A stretch of DNA of 32,142 nucleotides from Bacillota bacterium (lineage in GTDB: Bacteria > Bacillota > UBA4882 > UBA10575): positions 1 through 32,142 of the forward strand of contig JAKOVI010000131.1 of assembly GCA_029782135.1 (NCBI GenBank), read 5' to 3'. The stretch's first letter is position 1. Each line of letters starts with the position of its first letter. Positions 25,492 to 32,142 of this stretch are shown in pieces. A model generated the notes under the pieces. That model was not told where the DNA came from, made no database searches, and saw only the letters and a list, made by a program, of their open reading frames with translations. A program made the position numbers and the translations under genes.

Positions 25492-25547
25492 GCAGGGGAT
25501 TTTATACTGAATGGAGGCGGCGGGAAGCCCCTTGCCGCAATGAATAG
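25492..25547 (+). repeat. Hairpin element resembling the lyase-leader element
   Basis: GCAGGGGATTTT (25492-25503), then a GC hairpin GCGGC/GCCGC with an inner GGG/CCC (25517-25538), then AATGAATAG. The layout GCAGG, AT-rich spacer, hairpin, GAATA recurs on the - strand at 24781-24823 before the lyase-like gene. The two copies share layout more than letters, so homology is uncertain. Confidence 0.35.
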
Positions 25548-25555
25548 TTAGTTTA

Positions 25556-25564
25556 TGGTATAAT
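25556..25564 (+). promoter_or_regulatory. Extended -10 promoter before the GH95 gene
   Basis: TGGTATAAT is a perfect extended -10 (TG-n-TATAAT). There is only a weak -35 (TTGCCG at 25532-25537, spacing 21). It gives a leader of about 165 bases before the GH95 start. Confidence 0.55.
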
Positions 25565-25735
25565 AGTTTTAGTTTTAAACAACGTTCCGGACATAACAGA
25601 ATAATGGTAACCCCCAGGAAGACCAGCGCGGTTGATGGATCCTGTCATGGAGCGAGTAGAAGCCCTGCTCGCTTTATTTGTCGTTCTGGTGATGATTCCA
25701 ATTGTGCTAAAATGTGACGAAAGGTGGGGTTGGGG

Positions 25736-28114
25736 ATGGGGCGGAGTTTCCACCCTAAAAAAGACCTGTGTTTATGGTATGAAAAGCCGGCGGCCGAATG
25801 GAATGAAGCCTTACCGATCGGGAACGGCCGGTTGGGGGCGATGGTCTACGGGCAGGTCGGGGAGGAGATCCTGGCCTTAAATGAGGACAGCCTCTGGTAC
25901 GGCGGGCCGCGCGACCGCAACAACCCGGATGCCCGCCGCTTTCTGCCGGAGATCCGCCGCCTGATCTTGGCCGGTGAAATAAAAAAGGCCGAACGCTTGG
26001 CTGTTTTAACCCTCTCCGGGACGCCGGAAAGCCAACGGCATTACCTGCCCCTCGGCAACCTGTACTTAAGTTTTCTGACGGAGGGGTTGTTCAGCGACCA
26101 ACCGGGGCCGGTGGAGAATTACCGCCGGGTTTTGGACTTAGACCAGGGACTGGTCCAGGTTACCTACCAGGCGGGAGAGACCGGATTTGCCCGCGAGTAC
26201 TTCGCGAGCGCCGTCCACCAGGCCTTGGTTGTCCGGCTTATCGCCAGCCGGCCGGGGCGAATTTCTTTTCTCGCCCGTTTTCGGCGGGGCCGCTACCTGG
26301 AGAAAACGATCGCCTCCCCCGGGACCCTGCGCATGCTCGGCCACAGCGGCGGAGAAGACGGCTTGGAGTTTTGTGTGGCCGTGCGGGCGCTGGCCGAGGG
26401 TGGCCGGACCGCGACCCTGGGGGAGAACTTACTGGTGGAGCAGGCGGATGCCGTTACATTAATCATCACCGCGGCTACGACTTTCCGTTTTCCGGAGGCG
26501 GAGGCCGCCTGTCTGGTGCAACTGGAGGAAGCTGCCCGTTTCCCGTATCAAACTTTAAAAGCGGAGCATCTTAAGGATTACCAGGCGCTCTTTCGCCGGG
26601 TGAGCCTAAGCATTACCGGAAGGGAGGACCAGGAGCGATCATCCGGTTCCGGAGAAAGGGACCCTGGGGATCCGTCCGAACTGCCCACCGATGAACGGTT
26701 GAAGCGTTTCCAAGCGGGGGACGATGATCCCGGCCTGGTGGCGCTCTATTTCCAGTTCGGGCGGTACCTTTTAATCAGCAGCAGCCGCCCGGGGTCGTTA
26801 CCAGCCAACCTGCAGGGGATCTGGAATGACAAGATGCTGCCGCCCTGGGACAGCAAATACACGATTAACATCAATACCGAGATGAATTACTGGCCGGCGG
26901 AGGTCTGCAATTTAGCAGAATGTCACCAGCCCCTCTTTGATCTGATTGAAAGGATGCGGGAGCCCGGGCGGCGGACGGCGCAAGTAATGTACGGCTGCCG
27001 CGGTTTCGTCGCCCACCATAATACGGACCTCTGGGCGGATACCGCCCCGCAGGACCAGTGGCTGCCCGGGACTTATTGGCCAATGGGGGCGGCTTGGTTA
27101 TGCCTGCACCTCTGGGAACATTATGCCTTCTCCGGGGACCGGGCTTTTCTGGCGCAAGCCTATCCCACGCTGAAGGAAGCAGCCGAGTTTTTCCTGGATT
27201 TTCTCGTCGAGGACGACCGGGGGCGGCTGGTCACTTGCCCGTCGGTTTCACCGGAGAACCGCTATCTGCTGCCAAACGGGGAACGGGTCTCCTTATGCGC
27301 CGGCCCGGCGATGGACAACCAGATCCTGACGGCCCTGTTTACCTGTTGTATAAAGGCTGCAGATCTTTTGCAACGGGACGAAGAATTTGTGCAGAAACTC
27401 AAGGAGGTTCTGGCGAAAATCCCCCCGATTCAAACCGGGCGTTACGGCCAGATCCAGGAATGGGCAGAGGATTATGCGGAGGCCGATCCCGGGCACCGTC
27501 ATCTCTCACACCTCTTCGCTCTCTATCCAGGGGATTTAATTACCCCGCGGGGGACACCGGAACTGGCGAGGGCGGCCCGGATAAGCTTGGAGCGGCGCTT
27601 GGCCCATGGCGGGGGGCATACCGGCTGGAGCCGGGCTTGGATCATCAATCTCTGGGCGCGGCTGGAAGAGGGGGAAAAAGCCGGGGAAAACCTCAGGGAG
27701 TTGTTAGCCCGGTCAACCTTGCCCAATCTCCTTGATACCCATCCTCCCTTCCAGATCGACGGTAATTTTGGCGGAACCGCAGGGATTGCCGAAATGCTGC
27801 TCCAGAGCCATGCCGGCGAGCTTTGCCTTTTGCCGGCGCTGCCGAAAAACTGGGTGAGCGGCCGGGTGACGGGGCTGAGGGCGCGGGGCGGTTTTACAAC
27901 CGACATTGAATGGGAGAAGCAGGCCTTTAAGGCGGCTTGCCTTCGCCCAACTTTGGGCGGGCAGTGCCGGGTCCGGATCAAGCAGCTTGCTCCGGAGGCG
28001 CGCGCGATTGTTGTTTTGTGCGGAGACCGGCCAGTAATGCAAGTTCCGGCTGACGCTGCCGTAGTTGAGTTTACGGCCGCTGCAGCGGCGGAGTATGTGA
28101 TAAAAACGGAGTGA
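25736..28114 (+). CDS. Glycoside hydrolase family 95 (alpha-L-fucosidase-type)
   Basis: A 792-residue inverting glycosidase that removes terminal L-fucose (or L-galactose) from glycans. The N-terminal beta domain begins [25 protein letters not shown] and continues with [18 protein letters not shown], both family hallmarks (pieces of the first: [23 protein letters not shown]). The (alpha/alpha)6 catalytic domain holds the Asn pair in [12 protein letters not shown] (about 376-387), the acid Glu in SVSPEN (about 503) and the Asp of QIDGNFGG (about 671). No signal peptide is seen, so it acts on imported oligosaccharides. ATG 25736 is 9 bases after AGGTG; GTG 25724 and TTG 25730 are in-frame alternatives. 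No fucose catabolic genes are adjacent. Confidence 0.9.
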   Translation: MGRSFHPKKDLCLWYEKPAAEWNEALPIGNGRLGAMVYGQVGEEILALNEDSLWYGGPRDRNNPDARRFLPEIRRLILAGEIKKAERLAVLTLSGTPESQRHYLPLGNLYLSFLTEGLFSDQPGPVENYRRVLDLDQGLVQVTYQAGETGFAREYFASAVHQALVVRLIASRPGRISFLARFRRGRYLEKTIASPGTLRMLGHSGGEDGLEFCVAVRALAEGGRTATLGENLLVEQADAVTLIITAATTFRFPEAEAACLVQLEEAARFPYQTLKAEHLKDYQALFRRVSLSITGREDQERSSGSGERDPGDPSELPTDERLKRFQAGDDDPGLVALYFQFGRYLLISSSRPGSLPANLQGIWNDKMLPPWDSKYTININTEMNYWPAEVCNLAECHQPLFDLIERMREPGRRTAQVMYGCRGFVAHHNTDLWADTAPQDQWLPGTYWPMGAAWLCLHLWEHYAFSGDRAFLAQAYPTLKEAAEFFLDFLVEDDRGRLVTCPSVSPENRYLLPNGERVSLCAGPAMDNQILTALFTCCIKAADLLQRDEEFVQKLKEVLAKIPPIQTGRYGQIQEWAEDYAEADPGHRHLSHLFALYPGDLITPRGTPELARAARISLERRLAHGGGHTGWSRAWIINLWARLEEGEKAGENLRELLARSTLPNLLDTHPPFQIDGNFGGTAGIAEMLLQSHAGELCLLPALPKNWVSGRVTGLRARGGFTTDIEWEKQAFKAACLRPTLGGQCRVRIKQLAPEARAIVVLCGDRPVMQVPADAAVVEFTAAAAAEYVIKTE

Positions 28115-28315
28115 TCCGAAGAACCCTTCCGGTTAAAAAAGCAGGATGAAAAACGGGCGATTCATTGATCGCAAGGCGCTGTTTTTATTCTCGCTTTGGG
28201 TAAAAAATAAAGGCAAGCGTTGAATCGTAAAGGAAGGGAGATAAAAAAAGAGGAATTTACGGCTGGGCATCTAATATACTGGATTATCAACTAAATTATA
28301 GAAAGAAGGGAATTT

Positions 28316-28480
28316 ATGAAAAAATACATCTGTACGGCATGCGATTTTATTTACGATGAAGCGGAAGGCTATCCGGATGACGGGATTGCGCCGGGGACCA
28401 AGTGGGAGGATGTACCGGAGGATTGGGTATGTCCATTATGCGGGGTCGGCAAGGACTTTTTTGAGCCCTACGAAGGATGA
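28316..28480 (+). CDS. Rubredoxin
   Basis: A 54-residue mononuclear iron electron carrier of the cytoplasm. Iron ligands are Cys6 and Cys9 (CTAC) and Cys39 and Cys42 (CPLC). The conserved [17 protein letters not shown] and the aromatic core (Tyr4, Tyr13, Trp30, Trp37, Phe48-49) are all present. Spacing and length are those of classic anaerobe rubredoxins. GAAAGAAGGG is the ribosome-binding site; a possible -10 (TATACT) lies at 28275-28280. It has its own terminator, so it is monocistronic. Rubredoxin supports an anaerobic or microaerobic lifestyle with oxygen/superoxide detoxification partners elsewhere. Confidence 0.96.
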   Translation: MKKYICTACDFIYDEAEGYPDDGIAPGTKWEDVPEDWVCPLCGVGKDFFEPYEG

Positions 28481-28502
28481 AGTTTTCGCGATGAGTTAAG
28501 TT

Positions 28503-28531
28503 GAAGGAGGAGTTTTCCTCCTTCTTTTTTT
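28503..28531 (+). terminator. Rho-independent terminator after rubredoxin
   Basis: GAAGGAGG, loop AGTTTT, CCTCCTTC, then an unbroken T run. It is an 8-bp stem followed by T7, directly after the rubredoxin stop. Confidence 0.92.
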
Positions 28532-28544
28532 GGCGGGTGGTCTC

Positions 28545-28572
28545 TTGACAACCGGAAAGCAAGCGATATAAT
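28545..28572 (+). promoter_or_regulatory. Sigma-A promoter of the SOS operon
   Basis: Perfect TTGACA (28545-28550) and perfect TATAAT (28567-28572) spaced 16 bases. Transcription would start about 28579, just before the LexA box. Confidence 0.88.
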
Positions 28573-28584
28573 ATAAATATGAAT

Positions 28585-28598
28585 CGAACATACGTTCG
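28585..28598. promoter_or_regulatory. LexA (SOS) box
   Basis: CGAACATACGTTCG fits the Gram-positive LexA/DinR consensus CGAAC-N4-GTTCG exactly. The flanking T and A extend the palindrome to 16 bases. It lies just downstream of the predicted transcription start, so bound LexA would block the umuDC promoter until DNA damage. Confidence 0.93.
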
Positions 28599-28618
28599 AA
28601 AAGGAAGGGTAAGACAGC

Positions 28619-29041
28619 ATGAAGCTCAAACTATTTTATCCCAACCAAAGTTCAGAACTTGCTTTACCGGCTGTCGGTCCACTCTCAGCCGGTTTTCCTT
28701 CCCCGGCCGAGGATTATCTCGAAGCCGTTCTCGATCTTAACCAGGCGCTCGTGAAGAATCCCAGTTCGACCTTTTACGGGACGGTCAAAGGGAACTCGAT
28801 GACGGAGGCAGGCGTCGACGACGGGGATCTGCTGGTGATCGACAAAGCGCTGCCTTACCGCCATCAGGCGCTGGCCGTTTGCTATCTGGACGGTGAATTT
28901 ACGCTGAAGCGGATTAAAATTGAAGGTCAGAACTTATACCTGATGCCGGCCAACCCGACGTATCAACCAATTATGGTCCGTGCCGAGCAGGATTTTTGCG
29001 TCTGGGGCATTGTCACTTATGTGATTAAGAAGGTCTACTAA
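28619..29041 (+). CDS. umuD: UmuD, DNA polymerase V accessory protein
   Basis: A 140-residue LexA-like S24 peptidase. The RecA-stimulated self-cleavage site is Ala24-Gly25 (LSAGFPSP). The catalytic dyad is Ser60 (KGNSMTEAG) and Lys97 (FTLKRI), the same numbers as E. coli UmuD. After damage it cuts itself to UmuD', which joins UmuC to form a translesion polymerase. It starts 20 bases after the LexA box region, with AAGGAAGGGTAAG as ribosome-binding site. Its stop is followed directly by the umuC start. Confidence 0.96.
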   Translation: MKLKLFYPNQSSELALPAVGPLSAGFPSPAEDYLEAVLDLNQALVKNPSSTFYGTVKGNSMTEAGVDDGDLLVIDKALPYRHQALAVCYLDGEFTLKRIKIEGQNLYLMPANPTYQPIMVRAEQDFCVWGIVTYVIKKVY

Positions 29042-30301
29042 ATGTATGCGCTGGTGGATTGTAATAATTTTTATGTCTCTTGTGAACGGGTTTTCCGCCC
29101 GGATCTGAACGGCCGGCCGGTGGTGGTCCTCAGCAATAACGACGGTTGTATTATCGCCCGCTCCAATGAAGCCAAGGAGCTAGGGATCAGAATGGGTGAA
29201 CCGGCTTTTAAAATTGCGGATTTCCTCCAGCAAAACCAGGTGGCGGTTTTTTCTTCAAATTATGCCTTGTACGGGGATCTATCGCACCGGGTAATGAGTA
29301 TTTTGGGCCGTTTCACTCCCGAACTGGAGATTTACTCGATTGATGAGGCTTTTTTAGGGTTGGCCGGTTTGAACGTTGACTGGGAAGATTACGGGCGAAA
29401 AATCCGGGAGACGGTCCTGCGGCATGTGGGGATCCCGGTCAGTGTGGGGATTGCGCCGACCAAGGTCCTGGCGAAGGCCGCCAATCATCATGCCAAAAAA
29501 GGCCGGGGGAAACAGGGAGTAGGGGTTTTGGACTCACCGGAAAAAATCGAGGCGGCTTTGAAGGAATTGCCGGTTGACGAGGTCTGGGGGATCGGCCGGC
29601 AGTATACAAAGTTGTTGAAAGCCCAGCAGGTGGAGACGGCCTGGGAGTTCCGGCAGTTGGACGATGACTGGGTCCGGCGGCGGATGACCGTGGTCGGGCT
29701 GCGGGTGAAAAAAGAGTTGGAAGGGATCGCGTGCCTGGAGATGGAATTAATACCACCGGCGAAGAAAGTGATCTGTACCTCCCGCTCGTTTGGGGCAGAC
29801 CAGACCGACCTGGGACCGCTGGAAGAGGCGGTGGCGACTTTTGCGGCCCGCTGTGCGGAGAAACTGCGCCGGCAACGCTCCTGCGCCGGGATGATGATGG
29901 TTTTTCTCCATACCAACGGCTTTAAGGAGGATGAACCGCAATACGCCAAAAACCTGGTCTTTAAATTGCCGGCCGCGACGAACAGCACAATCGAACTGGC
30001 CCGTCATGCCCGGGCCGCGCTACGGGTTATTTATAAAAAAGGTTACCGGTACAAAAAAGCCGGGGTGATCGTGATGGGGATTGTCCCGGAGGAGCGGGTG
30101 CAGGGCTCTTTATTTTCCGGTGTGGATGAGGCCAAACATGCCGCGGTGATGAAACAGATTGACCGGATCAACGCGAAATACGGACGGGACACGATCAAAA
30201 TCGCGGCGCAGGGTTCGGGGGAAAAATGGAAACTCCGCCGCCAGAAGCTCTCCCCGTGCTATACGACTAGGTGGGAGGATATTATCAAGGTAAGGGTGTA
30301 G
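29042..30301 (+). CDS. umuC: UmuC, Y-family DNA polymerase V catalytic subunit
   Basis: A 419-residue translesion polymerase that copies damaged DNA. Catalytic acids are Asp6 (LVDCNNFYVSCE) and Asp101-Glu102 (YSIDEAF). SNNDGCIIARS is the nucleotide-binding finger typical of UmuC rather than DinB. The helix-hairpin-helix thumb and the little-finger region (about 240-345) follow. The C-terminus near residues 350-390 has VQGSLFSGVDE, a possible beta-clamp contact (QGSLF). It starts one base after umuD ends, so translation is coupled. Confidence 0.96.
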   Translation: MYALVDCNNFYVSCERVFRPDLNGRPVVVLSNNDGCIIARSNEAKELGIRMGEPAFKIADFLQQNQVAVFSSNYALYGDLSHRVMSILGRFTPELEIYSIDEAFLGLAGLNVDWEDYGRKIRETVLRHVGIPVSVGIAPTKVLAKAANHHAKKGRGKQGVGVLDSPEKIEAALKELPVDEVWGIGRQYTKLLKAQQVETAWEFRQLDDDWVRRRMTVVGLRVKKELEGIACLEMELIPPAKKVICTSRSFGADQTDLGPLEEAVATFAARCAEKLRRQRSCAGMMMVFLHTNGFKEDEPQYAKNLVFKLPAATNSTIELARHARAALRVIYKKGYRYKKAGVIVMGIVPEERVQGSLFSGVDEAKHAAVMKQIDRINAKYGRDTIKIAAQGSGEKWKLRRQKLSPCYTTRWEDIIKVRV

Positions 30302-30304
30302 CCG

Positions 30305-31042
30305 ATGTGTTTCTTTTATGCGTTAAGCCAAACGGCCCAGAGTTTGAAAAATCGCTATCAATTGGCGGATGACTTTATCTTTGAGTTGGGGCCGGAGTTG
30401 AGCGGGCCGATCTATTACGTCTCGGGTTTCGACTTCCCAAAAATGCCGGTCCTGACCAACGAGCAACCGGCGCGGCTGCAGGTTTTCCGCTGGGGGCTGG
30501 TTCCCTCCTGGGTGAAAACAGCAGCCCAGGCGGCGGAGATCCGGGCGAAGACCCTGAACGCCCGGGCGGAGACGGTTTGGGAGAAACCGGCGTTCCGGCA
30601 GGCGGCCCGTCAGCGCCGCTGCTTGGTCCCGGCGGATGGTTTTTACGAATGGCGGGCCTTTAACGGGAAAAAGTATCCGTATTACATCTATCTCCGGGAC
30701 AAAACGGTCTTTTCCTTTGCCGGGCTCTGGGAAAAATGGGTCGACCCGGCGACCGGGGAGATTCTAAAGACCTATACGATTCTGACCACCGCGGCCAACC
30801 CGTTAATGGAAAAGATCCATAACACCAAAAAACGGATGCCGGTGATTCTGCCCCGTGAGTGTGAACGGGACTGGCTCCGGGGTGATCTGAGCGAGGCGGA
30901 CCTGCGGGCGTTGACGGAACCGCTGCCGGCCGAGTTGCTGGCGGCGCATCCAATCAGCCGGTTAATTACCGCGCGGGTCCCGGACCGCAACGTGCCGCAG
31001 ATCCAGGAGGCGTATCATTATCCGGAGTTGGACGAGGTTTAA
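30305..31042 (+). CDS. SRAP-domain protein (YedK/HMCES type)
   Basis: A 245-residue SOS response-associated peptidase-like protein that crosslinks to abasic sites in single-stranded DNA through its second residue. Seen: Cys2 (MCFFYAL), Asn85 (LNARAET), Glu115 (DGFYEW) and His172 in IHNTKKRMPVIL, the complete active-site set. HNTKKRMPV in place of the common HDRMPV adds a few residues to that loop. It starts 3 bases after umuC and ends at a terminator. It is thus the third gene of the LexA-controlled operon and would shield abasic sites met during translesion synthesis. Confidence 0.95.
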   Translation: MCFFYALSQTAQSLKNRYQLADDFIFELGPELSGPIYYVSGFDFPKMPVLTNEQPARLQVFRWGLVPSWVKTAAQAAEIRAKTLNARAETVWEKPAFRQAARQRRCLVPADGFYEWRAFNGKKYPYYIYLRDKTVFSFAGLWEKWVDPATGEILKTYTILTTAANPLMEKIHNTKKRMPVILPRECERDWLRGDLSEADLRALTEPLPAELLAAHPISRLITARVPDRNVPQIQEAYHYPELDEV

Positions 31043-31052
31043 TAGAAAGAAG

Positions 31053-31084
31053 CGGGTCTGGCTTTAAAGCCAGACCCGTTGTTT
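31053..31084 (+). terminator. Rho-independent terminator of the SOS operon
   Basis: CGGGTCTGGC, loop TTTAAA, GCCAGACCCG, then TTGTTT. A perfect 10-bp stem directly after the SRAP gene. Confidence 0.92.
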
Positions 31085-31347
31085 AAATGATGCCTGAGCA
31101 AAATTTCCTGAGAGATTTGTTTCTTTTTCCGGAGCGACCATCTGACGAGATTGTTCGCTGTCGCATTGCAGGATCTTGGTCAGAAGGGTCCGGGATATTT
31201 TATATAAATGTTTCTTCTCTAGAAGCAGGGCTAAGCAGACCAAACCACTACCAGTATGACCTCCAATACAGGCTTAACGGTAGTGGAAAATGTTAACTCT
31301 AAAGGTTAATTATGGTAAATTGTGCGGAAGGAAAATATTGGAGGGAT

Positions 31348-31425
31348 ATGAAGGTATTTAATCGCCGTTTGCAGAGAATTATACTGTTTCTTGGGAGTAA
31401 GCCATTGCGGTATCCAGGGAAATGA
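31348..31425 (+). CDS. Possible 25-residue cationic peptide
   Basis: An ATG frame of 25 codons (MKVFNRRLQRIILFLGSKPL, then RYPGK) preceded by TTGGAGGGAT, although the ribosome-binding site is rather close to the ATG (2-4 bases). A terminator hairpin follows 10 bases after the stop and a possible extended -10 (TGGTAAATT, 31313-31321) precedes it. That gives the outline of a small independent unit. The peptide is basic and amphipathic with a short hydrophobic core. No known family; may be chance. Confidence 0.25.
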   Translation: MKVFNRRLQRIILFLGSKPLRYPGK

Positions 31426-31434
31426 AGCAGAAGA

Positions 31435-31471
31435 AAAAGCCATAAGCTTATTTAAGCTGCTTATGGCTTTT
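31435..31471. terminator. Terminator-like hairpin, bidirectional
   Basis: AAAAGCCATAAGC, an 11-base loop, then GCTTATGGCTTTT. A perfect 13-bp stem with A and T arms on both sides, typical of a two-way terminator. No well-supported gene ends here. Confidence 0.75.
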
Positions 31472-31534
31472 GTTATAAGTTATAAGGTATGCTGCGGGCG
31501 AAAAGAAGATTTTTGGATACATTGCTAATACTGC

Positions 31535-31563
31535 TTGACAAGGGGATAAAGATTTGCTAATTT
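31535..31563 (+). promoter_or_regulatory. Promoter of the T-box transcript
   Basis: TTGACA (31535-31540), 17 bases, then TAATTT (31558-31563) preceded by TGC as an extended -10. Transcription would start near 31570 and run straight into the T-box leader. Confidence 0.8.
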
Positions 31564-31569
31564 AAATGA

Positions 31570-31897
31570 CATATATCAAAATAAGCTAAATGCGTGGAAC
31601 GGGACAACACCCGGCCGTAAGTTGCTGCAGAGAGCTGTTGGCTGGTGGAAAACAGCGCACGAAGGCCAGGGAACTCGCCCGGGAGCAGTCACCTGAAAGC
31701 TGCCGTTTCGGTTGGCAAGGCAGTGAGTAAGCGTGAACGGGGTTCTCGCCGTTATCAAGAGAGGGCATTCATCTTTAAAGGTCGTTCCTATAAAGGTCGA
31801 TGCTGCAAAGTGGGTATCTTTATACCAAGAAGAGTGGTACCGCGGAAGGTTAAGCTTTCGTCTCTTGCTGTTAGGCAAGGACGAAAGCTTTTTTTAT
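31570..31897 (+). ncRNA. T-box leader riboswitch
   Basis: A complete tRNA-sensing T-box leader. In order: Stem I with AGAGAG (31629-31634) and its apical hairpin GCTGTT/AACAGC around GGCTGGTGGA, then GAACTCGCCC; the AACGG/CCGTT hairpin with the usual CCGTTATC; a stem III GGTAT-CTTT-ATACC (31813-31826); the T-box AGAGTGGTACCGCG (31831-31844); and a terminator whose arms AAGCTTTCGTC and GACGAAAGCTT (31852-31862, 31880-31890) precede a T run. Uncharged tRNA would favour antitermination. I cannot assign the specifier codon safely: the 3' side of Stem I seems to hold an extra hairpin. The downstream gene is not a tRNA synthetase. Confidence 0.93.
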
Positions 31898-31978
31898 AAA
31901 ATTGCGGCCGTGTAGACTTCCCTGCGGATCAGTAGGGATAAAATAAACAATGTCTGTGCTAACAAGGAGGCGATTACA

Positions 31979-32142
31979 ATGAAAATTGCTTTTTCCACCC
32001 TAGGTTGTCCGGATTTCAGTTGGAACGAGATCTATTCGATGGCCAAGGACTTAGGCTTTGACGGGATTGAAATCCGGGGGTTGGGGGAGGAGATCTTTGC
32101 CGTCAAGGCGCCGCCGTTTACGGACAGCCAATTGCCGGAGAC
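31979..32142 (+). CDS. Sugar-phosphate isomerase/epimerase-type TIM barrel (5' part)
   Basis: The first 54 codons of a gene cut by the window end. The start MKIAFSTLGCPDFSWNEIY followed by AKDLGFDGIEIRG is the typical first strand and helix of the xylose-isomerase-like AP-endonuclease-2 superfamily (inosose, hydroxypyruvate and hexulose isomerases). The ATG is 8 bases after AGGAGG (31965-31970). It lies 81 bases downstream of the T-box terminator, so its expression should depend on a tRNA charging level. It differs from the ketose-epimerase-like protein at 4635. Substrate unknown. Confidence 0.85.
   Translation, partial: MKIAFSTLGCPDFSWNEIYSMAKDLGFDGIEIRGLGEEIFAVKAPPFTDSQLPE

Larger units (their letters stand above)
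31085..31534. other. Gene-poor stretch
   Basis: This 450-base stretch is more AT-rich than its surroundings. An open frame at 31087-31296 (69 codons) begins in the terminator tail without a ribosome-binding site and resembles nothing I know. A 25-codon frame at 31348-31425 and a terminator hairpin are listed separately. I see no other feature; it may hold a small RNA or decayed sequence. Confidence 0.5.

Noticed and set aside
27058-27735. A 225-codon + strand frame inside GH95
   Set aside because: It lies in another frame of the GH95 catalytic domain, is Gly/Arg/Pro-rich and has no start signal.
31087-31296. A 69-codon frame in the gene-poor stretch
   Set aside because: It starts in the tail of the SOS-operon terminator, has no ribosome-binding site, and its product resembles nothing I know.
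31570-31897. Assigning the amino acid sensed by the T-box
   Set aside because: Several triplets on the 3' side of Stem I are possible (for example GCU after the GAA, or GUG before AGUAAG), and an extra hairpin blurs the loop. Without a structural alignment any choice would be a guess.

Overview
The window reads as chromosomal DNA of a Bacillota (Firmicutes) bacterium. Three features support this: a T-box leader near the right end (31570-31897), a Gram-positive type LexA box (CGAAC-N4-GTTCG, 28585-28598) in front of umuDC, and strong AGGAGG ribosome-binding sites with frequent GTG/TTG starts. The solute-binding protein at 16865 has a signal peptide but no lipobox cysteine, which hints at, but does not prove, a diderm lineage. 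Base composition looks slightly above 50% GC by eye (not computed). I see no insertion sequences, tRNA or rRNA genes, or CRISPR arrays.

Region A (1-12167, all + strand) looks like one long catabolic locus. It holds the end of a LivF-type ABC ATPase, a uroporphyrinogen-decarboxylase-family methyltransferase-like protein, a small VOC protein, an IlvD/Edd-family dehydratase, a LacI-type regulator, a ketose-3-epimerase-like TIM barrel, an Old Yellow Enzyme-type flavoprotein with a C-terminal Fe-S cluster, a zinc alcohol dehydrogenase, an SDR, a fumarate-reductase-like flavoprotein and an MFS carrier. A CG-centred palindrome (5492-5507) is a likely operator for the LacI protein. The set suggests uptake and oxidation/reduction/dehydration of a polyol, sugar acid or cyclitol-like substrate. 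The substrate cannot be read from sequence.

Region B (12190-22955) is headed by a divergent, kinase-dead ROK repressor. The + strand operon encodes two tandem paralogous SsuC/TauC-type permeases, an enolase-superfamily enzyme, an NMT1/SsuA-type binding protein, the SsuB-type ATPase, three different Gfo/Idh/MocA oxidoreductases and a divergent creatininase-family protein. It looks like an uptake-plus-catabolism system for an unidentified small molecule and is the best candidate here for an undescribed pathway. It ends at a perfect bidirectional terminator (22981-23013).

Region C (23036-28114) concerns polysaccharides. A secreted, pectate-lyase-2-like protein and a small four-helix membrane protein lie on the - strand, and a cytoplasmic GH95 alpha-L-fucosidase-type hydrolase on the + strand. 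Hairpin-containing elements with a similar GCAGG...hairpin...GAATA layout lie upstream of the first and last of these genes.

Region D (28316-31081) has a stand-alone rubredoxin with its own terminator, then a compact SOS operon: a textbook promoter and LexA box, umuD, umuC and a YedK/HMCES-type SRAP gene, closed by a terminator. Region E (31082-32142) is gene-poor, then has a consensus promoter and a complete T-box leader that precedes not an aminoacyl-tRNA synthetase but the start of a sugar-phosphate isomerase/epimerase-type gene cut by the window edge.
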